Shown: in pieces, positions 32,385 to 42,941 of the stretch
Layout: each line of letters opens with the position of its first letter
Numbering within the stretch: position 1 is the first letter of the stretch
Source of the DNA: Darksidea phi
Taxonomy: Eukaryota > Ascomycota > Dothideomycetes > Pleosporales > Lentitheciaceae
Assembly: GCA_030770425.1 (NCBI GenBank)
Contig: JASJFT010000108.1
Location: 87,015-151,014, forward strand
Reading direction: 5' to 3'
DNA length: 64,000 bases
Made by a program: the position numbers and the translations under genes
Notes under the pieces: generated by a model
What the model was told of the DNA's origin: nothing
Seen by the model: only the letters and a program-made list of their open reading frames with translations
Database searches by the model: none

Positions 32385-34736
32385 ATGGATTCCGGTTCCG
32401 AGCCGGTAGAGTTGCAATGGTCGTCACGATACACAGTTGCGCCCTCTTCTTCTCGACTCCCTGGAGACAAGATACTACTCCCTCCATCCGCGCTAGAACA
32501 GCTGCTCGCCGCGGCCCCCATCGTCACGATCGATAACGAGCGACCTCACATTACCTCGTTTGATCCGTACAACCCATACACATTCGCCGCCGAACGACAA
32601 GCCCGGTCACAGTTCCAAGACCGACACCAACAGCTACCGCATCCACTCACATTTCGGCTAGTAAACCCGGAGAATGGCAGGGTGGTTCATGCGGGCATCC
32701 GAGAGTTCTCAGCAGAGGAGGGACAGGTTGTGCTGAGCACCTTCTTGCGGGAAGCCCTGGGGTTGGAGTCAAAGTCGACCGAGAGGTCGCGGGGCAGCAG
32801 CCCGGACGGCGACACTGAGATGGCGAACGGGGTAGAGCAGCTCTTGGTAAACGGTACGGGGTCGACACAAATCACAGTACATGCCAAACAGCTGCCCAAA
32901 GGTACCTTTGTCAAACTACGCCCACTAGAAGCCGGTTATGATCCGGAAGATTGGAAGTCACTCCTCGAAGAACATCTACGCTCGAATTTCACAACATTGA
33001 CAAACGGAGAGGTGTTGGTGGTCAACGGTGGCCAAGGCTCGGGTGGCAAACGGGACGAGTTTCGGTTTCTAGTGGATGGCTTCAAACCAGAAGGAGACGG
33101 TATATGCGTTGTGGATACGGATCTTGAGGTCGACATTGAGGCACTCAACGAGGAACAAGCACGCGAAACACTACAAAGGATAGCGGCAAAGAGGCAAAGG
33201 GCGCCAGGCACAACAGAAGGCAGTTCGATGGGCGGAAAGATCGACATCTTCAAAGGCCAAGATGGCCAGGTACTGGAGGGAGAATACGTGGATTATGAAC
33301 TCACCTCGTGGGACAGGACACAAGGCCTCGAGATTACCCTCAGCGGAGTGGACGAGGAGAACGAAGTTGACCTGTTCGTTAGCCCCTACTCGTCGCGGCA
33401 ACGAGTGCGACCGAGGGAAGACGAGCACGTATTTGCAGACTTATCTAGCCAATACCCGAAGCGTATTCGACTACAACCAACAAACGTGGCGTTGGAAGGC
33501 GCGGAGGCCATTTGGATATCGATACGAGCTTATCCTTCGGGTTTGTCAAGTGCTCCAGAGGCTTACCAGCTCCGAGTAAGGATATACGATCCCATGTCAC
33601 AACCACCACAGGATGATCCTGAACCCACGGAAATTGCACATAACCCCGGCGAAGTGCAGTGTACGAACTGTCACCAGTGGGTACCGAAGGGCTCGTTATT
33701 CCTGCATGAGAATTTCTGCCTTCGAAATAATATCCTCTGCCCACAAGGTTGTGGGCAGGTTTTCCAGAAGCGATCAGAAGCATTTAACAACCATTGGCAC
33801 TGCCCCCACGACACGTTCACCGGCAACACCCTACTCTCCCATCGCAAGCATGATGCTATCTATCATACGCCGCAGGAGTGCTCATCCTGTACTATGGGCT
33901 TCCCCTCTATTCCCACGCTCGCCACGCATAAAGTAACTGAGTGTCCTGGAAAGCTCATTTTATGCCGCTTCTGTCACCTGCAGGTCCCACAGGAGGGCGA
34001 CCCAACTGAACCACCAAACCCCGAGCTACTCCTTTCTGGATTGACCCCACACGAACTCGCAGACGGCGGCCGAACAACAGAATGCCACCTCTGCAATAAG
34101 ATAGTACGTTTTCGGGACATGGACACCCATCTCCGCCACCATGACTTGGAGCGCCTCTCTCGACCTACACCACGCTTATGTCGAAACATAAACTGCGGTC
34201 GTACGCAAGACGGTGCCAACAAGCTTGGCGATACTCGGGCTGGGACGCGCAAAGGTCAAGGTCCGGGTAACGAAATTGGACTGTGTAGCGTGTGCTTCGG
34301 TCCTCTCTATGTGTCCATGTATGACCCTGAAGGCAAAGCACTGCGTCGCCGCATCGAACGCCGATATCTCAGTCAACTCCTCACCGGCTGTGGAAAGGCC
34401 TGGTGCAAGAATGAGTACTGTCGTACAGGACGTAAGAACAAGGGTGAAGGCGACAAATCCATACCTACAAAAGACGCGATCCCCTTGGTCAAACCCTTTT
34501 TGAACGGTATGGATGGGAGAGGATATACCACGCCACTGCACTTTTGCACAGACGAAGCAAGTCAGCAACGGAGGAACCTGGCTGAGATGATGGCGGCTGA
34601 GAAGGGGATTGAGGGGAAGGGTGGATATGGTCTAGAGTGGTGCGTAGCTGCGCTCGAAGCTGAGAATGGAGATTTGGAGAAGGCGAGGGGCTGGCTCAAG
34701 GGGTGGGCGCCGCAAAGGACTGAGGCTGGTGAATGA
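32385..34736 (+). CDS. UFD1-domain protein with TRAF-like zinc fingers
   Basis: Single-exon protein of 783 aa. The N-terminal ~200 residues resemble the UFD1 double-psi barrel that binds Cdc48 and ubiquitin (LPGDKILLPPSALEQLL, PLTFRLVNPENG, VVLSTFLREALGL, LPKGTFVKLRPLEAGYDP, LEEHLRSNFTTLTNGEVL). The middle has a TRAF/C2H2-type Cys-His array from residue ~425 (CTNCHQWVPKGSLFLHENFC, CPQGCGQVF, NNHWHC). A further Cys/His cluster follows (CSSCTMGFPS, CRFCHLQVP, CHLCNKIV). The C-terminus has RICRN-like and CGKAWCKNEYCRTG motifs and a UBA-like end (WCVAALEAENGDLEKARGWL). The domain order is seen in fungi but, to my knowledge, little characterised. A likely role is as a ubiquitin or Cdc48 adaptor (inference). 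Confidence 0.82.
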   Translation: MDSGSEPVELQWSSRYTVAPSSSRLPGDKILLPPSALEQLLAAAPIVTIDNERPHITSFDPYNPYTFAAERQARSQFQDRHQQLPHPLTFRLVNPENGRVVHAGIREFSAEEGQVVLSTFLREALGLESKSTERSRGSSPDGDTEMANGVEQLLVNGTGSTQITVHAKQLPKGTFVKLRPLEAGYDPEDWKSLLEEHLRSNFTTLTNGEVLVVNGGQGSGGKRDEFRFLVDGFKPEGDGICVVDTDLEVDIEALNEEQARETLQRIAAKRQRAPGTTEGSSMGGKIDIFKGQDGQVLEGEYVDYELTSWDRTQGLEITLSGVDEENEVDLFVSPYSSRQRVRPREDEHVFADLSSQYPKRIRLQPTNVALEGAEAIWISIRAYPSGLSSAPEAYQLRVRIYDPMSQPPQDDPEPTEIAHNPGEVQCTNCHQWVPKGSLFLHENFCLRNNILCPQGCGQVFQKRSEAFNNHWHCPHDTFTGNTLLSHRKHDAIYHTPQECSSCTMGFPSIPTLATHKVTECPGKLILCRFCHLQVPQEGDPTEPPNPELLLSGLTPHELADGGRTTECHLCNKIVRFRDMDTHLRHHDLERLSRPTPRLCRNINCGRTQDGANKLGDTRAGTRKGQGPGNEIGLCSVCFGPLYVSMYDPEGKALRRRIERRYLSQLLTGCGKAWCKNEYCRTGRKNKGEGDKSIPTKDAIPLVKPFLNGMDGRGYTTPLHFCTDEASQQRRNLAEMMAAEKGIEGKGGYGLEWCVAALEAENGDLEKARGWLKGWAPQRTEAGE

Positions 34737-35045
34737 AGGGGGGGAAGGTTTGTGAGGGTAATAATCGGCATGAGCTTTGGGTTGGAATGCATATTACGGC
34801 GTCTGTATAGGCATGGTGGACATCAGAGATACCCAGGCATTTGAATGATATAGATTCGCTGAGGACTGGTATCTATTTTGAAATGATAGAACGTGATGGC
34901 AACCAAATGACTCCGGGCTATGGTGCAAAACAAGACCCTAAGATAGAGTTGATCCGACGCGCGTTGGCACAGGAAAGACTAGAAATAAAGTCTCCACAAG
35001 GAGCAGTTTCCCCATTCGTCTACGCATGCAAGCCATCTCTCTCGC
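34737..35045. other. Intergenic between convergent UFD1-like and paf1 genes
   Basis: 309 bp between two 3' ends; expected to hold only terminators. Nothing else was seen. Confidence 0.4.
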
Positions 35046-36453
35046 TTAGACGTCGATCGGATCGAAGCGCCTGCGTATCGCCTGCCTCTTCTCCACTTCC
35101 GCATCAGGGTACCTCGCGACTGTCTCAATAATATGCACCTTTGCTGCTTCCTCGCCCACCATCTCATGCCTACCAGAGCGCCTACCCCTGATGACGGTCT
35201 TCTGGCTGATAGGGTAAAAGTAAGCCGCCTTCTGCAACTTGGTATTTCTCAGCGGCTCCTCGTCGTGGATGTCTGGATCGTGTAGAGCAACAGCCACCAC
35301 ATCTCCATAAGGGTTCTCCGGGTCCCCCGACTGCTTTTCGGTCTCGTACGTGCGGATGTTCTCGTAACGGAAGACTTTGCGCGGATTGTCGTCTGCGTCT
35401 TGGCCCTCGTCGAAGGGGATGTCGTCGCCGTCAGGATCGTTTGTGGTGAGGTTCCGTTTTATGCCTTGGACCTTTGAGCGGTCGGGTGGCAGGAAAAATT
35501 CGAAGTGGTAGCGTGGAATGGGTAGGGGCAACGTAGGGTCTTGCCTGTGCGCTTCTTGTTCTTGGATGTAAAGTTCCTGGTCCTGCACCGTCTGACCGAC
35601 TGGACGCAGCAGCCCGACATCGATACGCGGATCGTAGGTATTGTCGGTCGGATTGTTAATGGGCGGGTTCGCAAACTTGTACATCATGTAGGAGCCAGTG
35701 TCGGGCATGGCGTCCCAGTCTGGAAGAAGCGGGTATGCGCCCAAGCATTCAAGTTTCTTATCGCGCGGATGTTTGGGCTGCTTCCATGCTATCCTCTCTT
35801 CGGCAGTAGAGGGTGCGCCTCTCATGGCCTCCGCTGTATCCGGCTCGGTGTGTGCGTCATTCGGGTAGGCAATGTCGAAGCTTCTGATAATGTGTCTGGC
35901 GATATGGGTAGGATCGTTTTCCGAGACGTCAACTCGCTGGCGCTTCTTTCTTACACGCATTGTATTTGAAGAGTTGCTAGACTCAAATTTCGACCCGCCG
36001 GTCATGCTTGATGTGATGTATTCGGTGCGGCGCAAGAACGACGCATTTGAGGCACTGGCTGCAGCTTTCCCTAGCGCATTGGGCGGCCGTAGCAGAGCTC
36101 GGTCTGCAGCATGCAACGGTGGGGGGTTTGACACCGCCTGAATTGCTGCAAACGTGTTAGCCACCGAAAGATGCGCGGTTCGGCCTGAGCATACCTGATT
36201 CATCCCCCTCGAAGACTCCCGGGACACCGACGAGATCAATCGGCATACCCAGCTCCGCATCTGCTTCTATGTTCACGGGCTGCTCCCGGGCTAGTCTTGA
36301 AGCAAAGCCAGCCGATGTGTACTGTCCGCTTGAAAGTCCCGTATTAGGGATGTCGAGGAGCTTTGGGGGACATGGCGGCGGAGGAAGCGCGTTGGAGTAC
36401 CGTATTCGCGCGATATAATCCTGATGGTATGTTTGTCGCCCGGCAGAAGCCAT
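35046..36453 (-). CDS. paf1: RNA polymerase II-associated factor 1 (Paf1)
   Basis: Scaffold subunit of the nuclear Paf1 complex, which couples Pol II elongation with histone modification and 3' processing (family knowledge). Two exons, 36453-36195 and 36145-35046, give 452 aa. Family landmarks are the start QDYIARIRYSNALPPPPCPP with LLDIPNTG, then PVNIEADAELGMPIDLVG, the central block RHIIRSFDIAYP, FANPPINNP and YDPRIDVGLLRP. The C-terminal block has YHFEFFLPPDR, KVFRYENIRTYE and AAYFYPISQKTVIRGRR. The Asp/Glu-rich C-terminal tail of yeast Paf1 is short here. Confidence 0.92.
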
Positions 36454-37302
36454 GTTGTTGTAGGTAGATGGAGAGGCAGAGGTTGCTACAAAGTTTTGGG
36501 GTCCGAAAGAAAGTTGGCGCTTGAACTGCTCCGACGCGACGGCTGTGCCAAGATATCTCCTGACTAAGCGACACTTTCACTCGCTCACCACTTCAAGTGT
36601 TTGGACAGTTTGCATTGTTTTAGCTTGTAGACCTAGGATGGTTCGGTTCTAGCTGGTACTCGATCGTTATCTTATGCATGTAGAATGGCGAAATCAAAGA
36701 CACCATCAGGGCACATCTAAGTATATGCAGAAGCGAAGTAGCAAGTATCAAATTCAGAAACGTAACGACAATGAACGATAGACACGTGCACCTGATTGAA
36801 GTGAACTGAGGGTAAAATAGACAGGGCTATAGGGTGTGAGGGTGATGGTGTAGAGCGGTGGTGGGCGAGTCAATCGGAGATGGAAGGATTTACCAGCTTT
36901 TCCGCCCCTACCAGAATACTCCCTAAGGAGCTTCGCTCTTTGACGGCTATCAGGACAGGTGCTACACACAATGCTTTGTGAGCAAGGTGCTCAATCTACG
37001 CGCAAGTGACCGTACTGACTATTTCGCGGGACGTGGAAGGTCGATATATAGTGGAGCGAACGAGTCATATATTAGGTATAAATAGTGTATCAGGCATCTC
37101 CGCGTTATATACCACTTCTCCCACCCATTACCAACGGCCTGTTTGTGTAGACTGTCTCAAGACAGTGATGTGGTAGGTTTCTTCTAGTCCAACGCCAATT
37201 AGTTCCCAATGTCAAAAGCGCCTCCGCTGAACAGCTGGAAGCTGAAAGTCAAAATCGGCGACTTGCGCCGGACGGTATTCCCCAATGCTGGGTTTCGAGC
37301 CT
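36454..37302. other. Intergenic between paf1 start and erg25 3' end
   Basis: About 850 bp holding the paf1 promoter and erg25 terminator. AT-rich TATA-like stretches (ATATATAGTGG near 37045, ATATATTAGGTATAAATAG near 37067) face no recognised gene. No coding frame was supported. Confidence 0.4.
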
Positions 37303-38265
37303 TTATTGGGCCTTCTTGGCCTTTGCCAACTTCCTCTCGCGCCTCTTCTTAGATGCCTCGGCGCCAGCCTCGGTGTCAAAGAGCAAGTCCCACCACCTAA
37401 AGCTACTCGAATAGTTGCCAATGAAACGCTCGTGGTGGAGATCGTGATGCTCGGCGCCGGCCCAGAAGGGAAGGAAGTGGTGCAGACTCCAGGGGAACTC
37501 ATAGCCGCTGTGCGCATCGATAGCTTGGAAGAGGCGAAGAACGATCCAGAGGTACATGGTGAGGATGTGAAGGTCACCTGTGATAGCAGTCCACAGAATA
37601 GGTGACCCGACGGTGCCGAGACCGAGCACCATGACTTCGATAGGCGAAGCGTATTCGGCAGCAAGGCCGAAAGGTGCAGAATATTGGTGGTGAATCTTGT
37701 GAATGTTCTTATAAAGCGGGCCCCAGTGCATTGCGCGATGGGTCCAGTAGTGCCAAGTATCCTCGAGGACGAAGAAGACGGCGATTTGAAAAGCCATCTT
37801 GTAGATACTGGGGAACGGGACCGTGGTACTCAAACCGAAGTACTGGCACATGGGGTGGAAGAACCAGATTTGCGGGAGCTCAACGGTAAAGTGAGAAAAG
37901 AGGACGAGGAGAGCGCATTGCCACTGTTCCCAGGCGGTGGGGATTTTGTGCTGGAAGCGGTGTCAGTGGATGTACCGAATGAGCAAGCGGGCACGTCTCA
38001 CCTGCTGAATCTTGTATTTCTTAAACCAGGGCAGCATATCGATTATTATCCACGGCAGGGAGCGGCCGAAGTACACGGTCTCGTGCATGACAAAAGACAT
38101 GATGCCTGTAGCGAGGACGTCGTTCTGCATGTATGTGTACCATGCCAGCCACATGCGTTCGGGGTAATTGAGCGAGACATTGTACTTGGATATCTCCTCG
38201 AACGAGCCCCAGTATGAATCCTGCGCCATTGGCGACAGGAGGGTGGTGGTTGAGTTCCTATCCAT
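37303..38265 (-). CDS. erg25: C-4 methylsterol oxidase (ERG25)
   Basis: ER membrane di-iron oxygenase that oxidises the C-4 methyl groups of sterol intermediates in ergosterol synthesis. Two exons, 38265-38002 and 37950-37303, give 303 aa. The histidine boxes are present: HRAMH (HX3H), HKIHH (HX2HH) and EHHDLHH near the C-terminus. Membrane segments lie at the N-terminal half and around [24 protein letters not shown] basic C-terminal tail ([13 protein letters not shown]) fits an ER retention signal of the dilysine type (inference). The upstream in-frame sequence to 38313 contains an intron-acceptor-like CTAACAG just before the ATG, so a 5' UTR intron is likely; the start at 38265 is preferred. 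Confidence 0.94.
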
Positions 38266-39115
38266 AGCTGTTAGCACACGGCGGCGAGCGCGATAGGAAT
38301 AGGGTGGGTACATTTTGGTTGCCCAACAACAAAGAACCAGCGCAACAGTGTGACAAGATTGCGATTGGTGAGGGGAGGCCTGCGGGCACGATTGAGGGTG
38401 GTGAACCGTCCAGGTGCAGTGAGGAGGAGGAGAACAGGTCGGGAGGCGGTTTAAATTTGAAGAAGACGATCAGGAAGAAGCCCAGAGCAAACCACTCCAC
38501 TTTGGCACTGTCAGGAACAGGCCGTTCCGAGCTCCTAGATCGAACGCTAGTCCTCTTTGGGCGACGGGCGTGGCCAATTAACGGGCCCGCTCCTTATTTC
38601 ACCTCACCGCCTTCCACGACCTGCAGGCTTTTGTGCTCCGGCCGCCTGTCAACGCGAATGACACTCGTACGTTTGTACCACCATACCGTCGTCTCATCGA
38701 TGCTTTGCTGCATCCGCTTTCCGGCGCATTCCTCACACGTGACCTTCGCTATCCCCACCCTTCGTGGCGGTGCTGTGGCAAGAGTGACGCGGCTCAACGC
38801 AATTGAGATCATACCCCTGACTTGGCCAACGGTTTGCGATTAAGATGCGATGAATAAAAAAATGCAGATTCCTCTGAGCAAGGGTAACGTCAAAGGTCAC
38901 GAGCGATGGACTCAGCCCCGGGTCAGCCTTGTGTCCCTCTTTACATGCGATTGGAGATGAGTTCCAGCCTTGCTGCACTTCGCGAAGTTAGTTAGGATGA
39001 AGTCGACGTGTACCTCAAGTATGCCTCAACCCCGCATGTACTCTCTTAAATGGAGAGAGTTTTTCTTTCTCTCGTGGTCTTCAGCTTCATTTTGCACTTA
39101 CACGTCACCTAAACG
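38266..39115. promoter_or_regulatory. Divergent region between erg25 and the kinase gene
   Basis: About 850 bp between divergent starts. No coding frame is supported. A CT-rich stretch (CTTTCTTTCTCTC near 39060) precedes the kinase ATG. Confidence 0.35.
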
Positions 39116-40428
39116 ATGCTGATTGAAGCACCGTTGTACCCTTTGGTCACGGAACATCAGCCTCAGCCTCCAACGAAGGCGGCCCGGAACGACAGCGACT
39201 CTCCCGGCTGTGCCATACAGAGAATCAAAGGCAAGCATATGCAATGCAAAGCTGACGAGAAGCTTCCATTCGTCTCCGTAGGCGAAGTACGTCCCGGGAG
39301 CTACGGTCAGGTCGACAAGGTCCGGGCGAAGCTGTCCGGCGATGTAGTCTTCGCAAGAAAACGCTGGTGGAAACATGACGAGAGGTCTCGATCAAAGCAC
39401 CTCGAAGAAATCCGACTGCTCACTGGGCTGAACCATTGGCATATCGTTGAGGTAGTGGCTTCATACCAGAAAGGGGAAGAGTTGGGTTTTCTCATGGTAC
39501 CTTTTGCCGACATCGATCTGCGAACCCTCCTACGGAGCGAGAACCCTCCGAAGCAGACATTAAAAAGAGGCCTTGGATGTCTGATCACTGGGCTCGCCTT
39601 CCTCCATCGGAAAAACGTACTTCACGGCGATGTTAAACCCGGCAATATTCTGTTACACAACGATCAGTTCCTGTTCACTGATTTTGGATGCTCCAAGGAG
39701 ATCCACGGCCTGGAAAAATCAGCTACCGAAGCTACTACTCCAGGTACACCAGCATATGCTGCCCCGGAGCTGGTAGAACACTTACCCCGTGGACGATTAG
39801 CCGACGTATTTTCGTTAGGATGCGTCCTCATGGAGATTTTCAGCGTTATCAATGACTACGGGTCTCAACCGGAAATGCACACTTCATTCGTAGTATTGGC
39901 ACCATATGCTTGTCACCTCGCCGGTGTTAAGCAATGGATCCAGCAGCGTGTAATTGCGCACGAGACGCCAATTGAGAGCATGTGGTTAGATATATGTGCC
40001 AGAATGCTTCGAGCCGAGCCAGCAAAGCGAGCAAGAGCCACCGAACTCCACGGTATCATCGCTAGCAAATATGAGCAGGGACAAAGGGACGAGCTATTTT
40101 GTGCAGACTGCATTTCCCAAATGGGTGCAGCATGTCCTGCTCCTGTCAGTCCACGTGTCGGGACTGAGCATGTGGACCATGAAGTGAGTCCAGTCCGTAA
40201 CTCCCCGGTACAGGATGTCCTACAGTTTGCAGAAATCTGGGCCTTGAGCCTGACTATTGCCAGCACGCCATTAAATAAGCTTTGCTAACTCTGCACATTT
40301 AGGCACGGGGTCGTTTGCATCTAGAGCCACATCGAATACAAACAGATGCAAAAACCGAACCGGCCGAAGATGATGACGGAGAGACCGCGAAGGTTGGCCG
40401 CCCTCTCCCTCAATTCTATCAAGCATAG
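39116..40428 (+). CDS. Divergent Ser/Thr protein kinase
   Basis: Protein kinase of 397 aa in the preferred model, exons 39116-40183 and 40303-40428. Kinase motifs are a glycine loop (GEVRPGSYGQVDKV), the ATP Lys in VVFARKRWW, catalytic loop VLHGDVKPGNILL (Gly in place of the usual Arg of HRD), DFGCSKE, activation-segment end GTPAYAAPE and DVFSLGCVLMEIF. It therefore has all main catalytic residues. It belongs to no orthologous family I can name and resembles the expanded fungus-specific kinases. The intron acceptor at 40302 has a good branch-like GCTAAC. The alternative acceptor at 40345 would instead splice in phase into the polyproline frame at 40346-42049, giving a fusion of about 923 aa. 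Confidence 0.78.
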
Positions 40429-42049
40429 CACACTCACAGAGCTTTTAAAGGGTTTTCAAACTACAGCAAGCACAAAACGCACTACAGCCCAGCTGACTCG
40501 TGCCCTCGTGGATATCGCGAACGATTTTGTCTGGTACCGAAAGGTCTATAACGCTATAGCAGTGCTCGCCCCAAGCCAGCTTTTTCCTACACTGTCGACA
40601 AACCTAACCTTGGTCCATGATCCAACCCCAGCAGCTTCCGGCAGAGCCCTGCAAGCAGCATATGGGACGTCCAAGGACCATACAGATCGAAATGGTCGAT
40701 CGTATGCGGCGACCTTGACTGATAATCCGTCGGAGTCTGATTCATTGACCCAAGTTTGTGCAGCCTCGCCTCTTGAGGATGAACCCCAATCTTTGCCCCA
40801 TGACGAAAACATCTCAGGCGATTCCACCGTGTCCACAGCTCAACTCCCATCGATAGCGCCCAACGCGACGAACAGATATACACCAGCTCCTACGCCGTCC
40901 CAGGACAGTTCACAGGATTATATGATTCCAGCTAGCACACCTCCACCAAATTATACTTCTTTACCGCCGCCGCTCCCATACCAACCTCCGTCGTCAAGTG
41001 TTGCTACAACTTCGCCTCTCCCACCGTCCCTTCCATCGTCATTCCAGTCTTCAACACCACCACCACCACCACCACCACCACCACCGCCACCGCCACCTCT
41101 CTCACCGTCATTCCGGTCTCCAATACCACCACCGCCGCCGTCGTCAGCTCTGCCTTCGATCATCATCGGTCGGACTCCTTTTTCGGCTCCCGTTGATCAA
41201 CCTACCCCGCTTCCAACTTCAAATCATACGCCACACGGCTTAGATCCAGGACGTGAAAGCAATACTCCCTCTCCACCGCCATCCACGCCTACCTCATTGC
41301 TTCAAAACAACCTTAACCCTTCAAGAATAACGAGTGATAAACCCGAAGACGTAATGTGTCGGCTCCGAAGATGCCGAGCGCAACTCTCCGATGTCCCCCG
41401 GAGACATTTGCAATTGCACAAACTTTGGCAATCATTAGAAGAGTATAGAAAAATTCTCGATAGGGACTTAAAAATTGCTTCCCTGGGTGAGGCAGATCGT
41501 CATTTCATGAGCTTTGTCACCTCAGGAGCTCTATCGCTCCCTCCTCAATCGAACATGCAACTCCCAAATCGTCAGCCGTACATTTCTGATGAAACCTCAG
41601 TGCCATCACAGCCACTTCCACCACCGCCACAACTCCCACTTTCTGAACCTCTCCAGCCTGGTGGCTTACCACGCCAATACCTTTCTAGCGAAGAGCTAGC
41701 CAAGTTCTCAGCATTCATTCGTCCGCCACCATGTAATACGCACCGTTGGACTGGGCTCGAGAAAGGTCCTACTCCAACCACCTCGACCCAATTAAGTAGA
41801 ATGGAACATCATCTGCGCAGTATTGCTTGGGTTCATTACGGGGTGGATCTACCATTGGGAATTGATGCTACACCCGCGGTCATAGCTAAGTGTGCAGCTG
41901 CGCGGAAAATGATTAAGCAAAGAATTGTGGACCATATGCACGTTTCGCAGGATGAGCGGCCGTTTGTGCGCCAATACTTTAATGAGATCATGCACAGCCT
42001 TGCCGAGTGGCAGATTTTGGACGACAGGAAGTTTCGGTCAAGGCTTTGA
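40346..42049 (+). CDS. Proline-rich protein of unknown function (separate gene or kinase C-terminal exon)
   Basis: An open frame of 567 aa. Residues ~180-320 are Pro-rich with an uninterrupted run of prolines (near residue 240) flanked by short xPPPP groups, like an FH1 or profilin/SH3-ligand region. The C-terminal part (residues ~330-567) is folded-looking: MCRLRRCRAQLSDVPRRHL, LHKLWQSLEEYRKILDRDLK, HRWTGLEKGPTP. No FH2 domain follows, so it is not a formin. No family is recognised. Its first 83 nt overlap the kinase's last exon in a different frame, and its first base follows an AG in phase with the kinase donor at 40184. It may therefore be the 3' exon of the kinase gene rather than a gene of its own. 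Confidence 0.55.
   Translation: MQKPNRPKMMTERPRRLAALSLNSIKHSTLTELLKGFQTTASTKRTTAQLTRALVDIANDFVWYRKVYNAIAVLAPSQLFPTLSTNLTLVHDPTPAASGRALQAAYGTSKDHTDRNGRSYAATLTDNPSESDSLTQVCAASPLEDEPQSLPHDENISGDSTVSTAQLPSIAPNATNRYTPAPTPSQDSSQDYMIPASTPPPNYTSLPPPLPYQPPSSSVATTSPLPPSLPSSFQSSTPPPPPPPPPPPPPPLSPSFRSPIPPPPPSSALPSIIIGRTPFSAPVDQPTPLPTSNHTPHGLDPGRESNTPSPPPSTPTSLLQNNLNPSRITSDKPEDVMCRLRRCRAQLSDVPRRHLQLHKLWQSLEEYRKILDRDLKIASLGEADRHFMSFVTSGALSLPPQSNMQLPNRQPYISDETSVPSQPLPPPPQLPLSEPLQPGGLPRQYLSSEELAKFSAFIRPPPCNTHRWTGLEKGPTPTTSTQLSRMEHHLRSIAWVHYGVDLPLGIDATPAVIAKCAAARKMIKQRIVDHMHVSQDERPFVRQYFNEIMHSLAEWQILDDRKFRSRL
41055..41097 (+). repeat. CCA microsatellite coding for polyproline
   Basis: A (CCA)n tract with a few CCG units encodes the longest proline run of the Pro-rich protein. 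Slippage-prone and likely polymorphic. Confidence 0.8.
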
Positions 42050-42941
42050 GACTGGCTGTAGGATGGGATATATTTCATTACAAAGATATTCTGGTACCCG
42101 TAGTTAAGGCGCGTGTTGGAAAGTCTCTTAGTTACGGTGTAGTTGCTTTGTCCCAGATTCCTTCAGTCGCGCACCAGGCCTGACTTGGGTCCACCTTAAC
42201 AACTTTCCTACCTCAACCAGTTCTCCCACCACAGCGGTGCAGAGCGTCTAAGCGAGCAGAGCTATCCGTCAATTGAGGTGTACTTTTAATGCAAGATCTT
42301 TGGGTTGTGGTGCTGTACGTAATGTTAGGAGAAAAGGGGAGTTGAGGGAGTCGTGTAAGAGTGAGTGAGCATGGGGGAGGGAGTAGAATACTACTCGTAA
42401 TGAAGAACCATGCACCAAGGAACAATATTAGTTTTTCCTAGTTTTTCTAAGCTTCACTGGTAGATGAAATGGGCCAACATGCGGACAAAAAGAGAATCCC
42501 AAGTCTTCATTTGCGAAGTGTTTTGAGAACTTTAGAACACCGAGAGCTTCGCTGCAAAAAAAAAAAAAAAAATCTGATCAGTCATGTGCATCCCAGGATG
42601 ACGAGAAAGCCACCGAGACCCAAAAGGGCAATGGATATATTCGTAAGTTCATCGACCGCTTTCTGCATCTTACAGATTTGCCTGACCACCACTCCTTCAA
42701 TCTGCAGCAGAGCGCCTCCTTCGATTCTCTATTCATTAAATACCGAATGAGTAACAGGCCCTCCAAATACACATCATCAGCTTGTTCCTAGACAAGCCCT
42801 GCTTTACTATCTATAACCTCTAATCGCTGGACCCCAACCGCGGCGGGCTAGAAGGATCATGCAACCCATATGGACTAACTGAATAGCGAAAAGCTATGTA
42901 CGCTCAATGCTACAGTCTTTCGCACTCTTTCGCGCTTCTGT
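42050..42941. other. Intergenic, polyproline gene to stress-protein gene (convergent)
   Basis: About 890 bp between two 3' ends. It includes a run of 17 A residues at 42556-42572. No gene, RNA or repeat family was recognised. Confidence 0.4.

Noticed and set aside
40950..42049. Formin (FH1-FH2) gene
   Set aside because: The polyproline run resembles FH1, but no FH2 motifs follow and the C-terminal part is too short.
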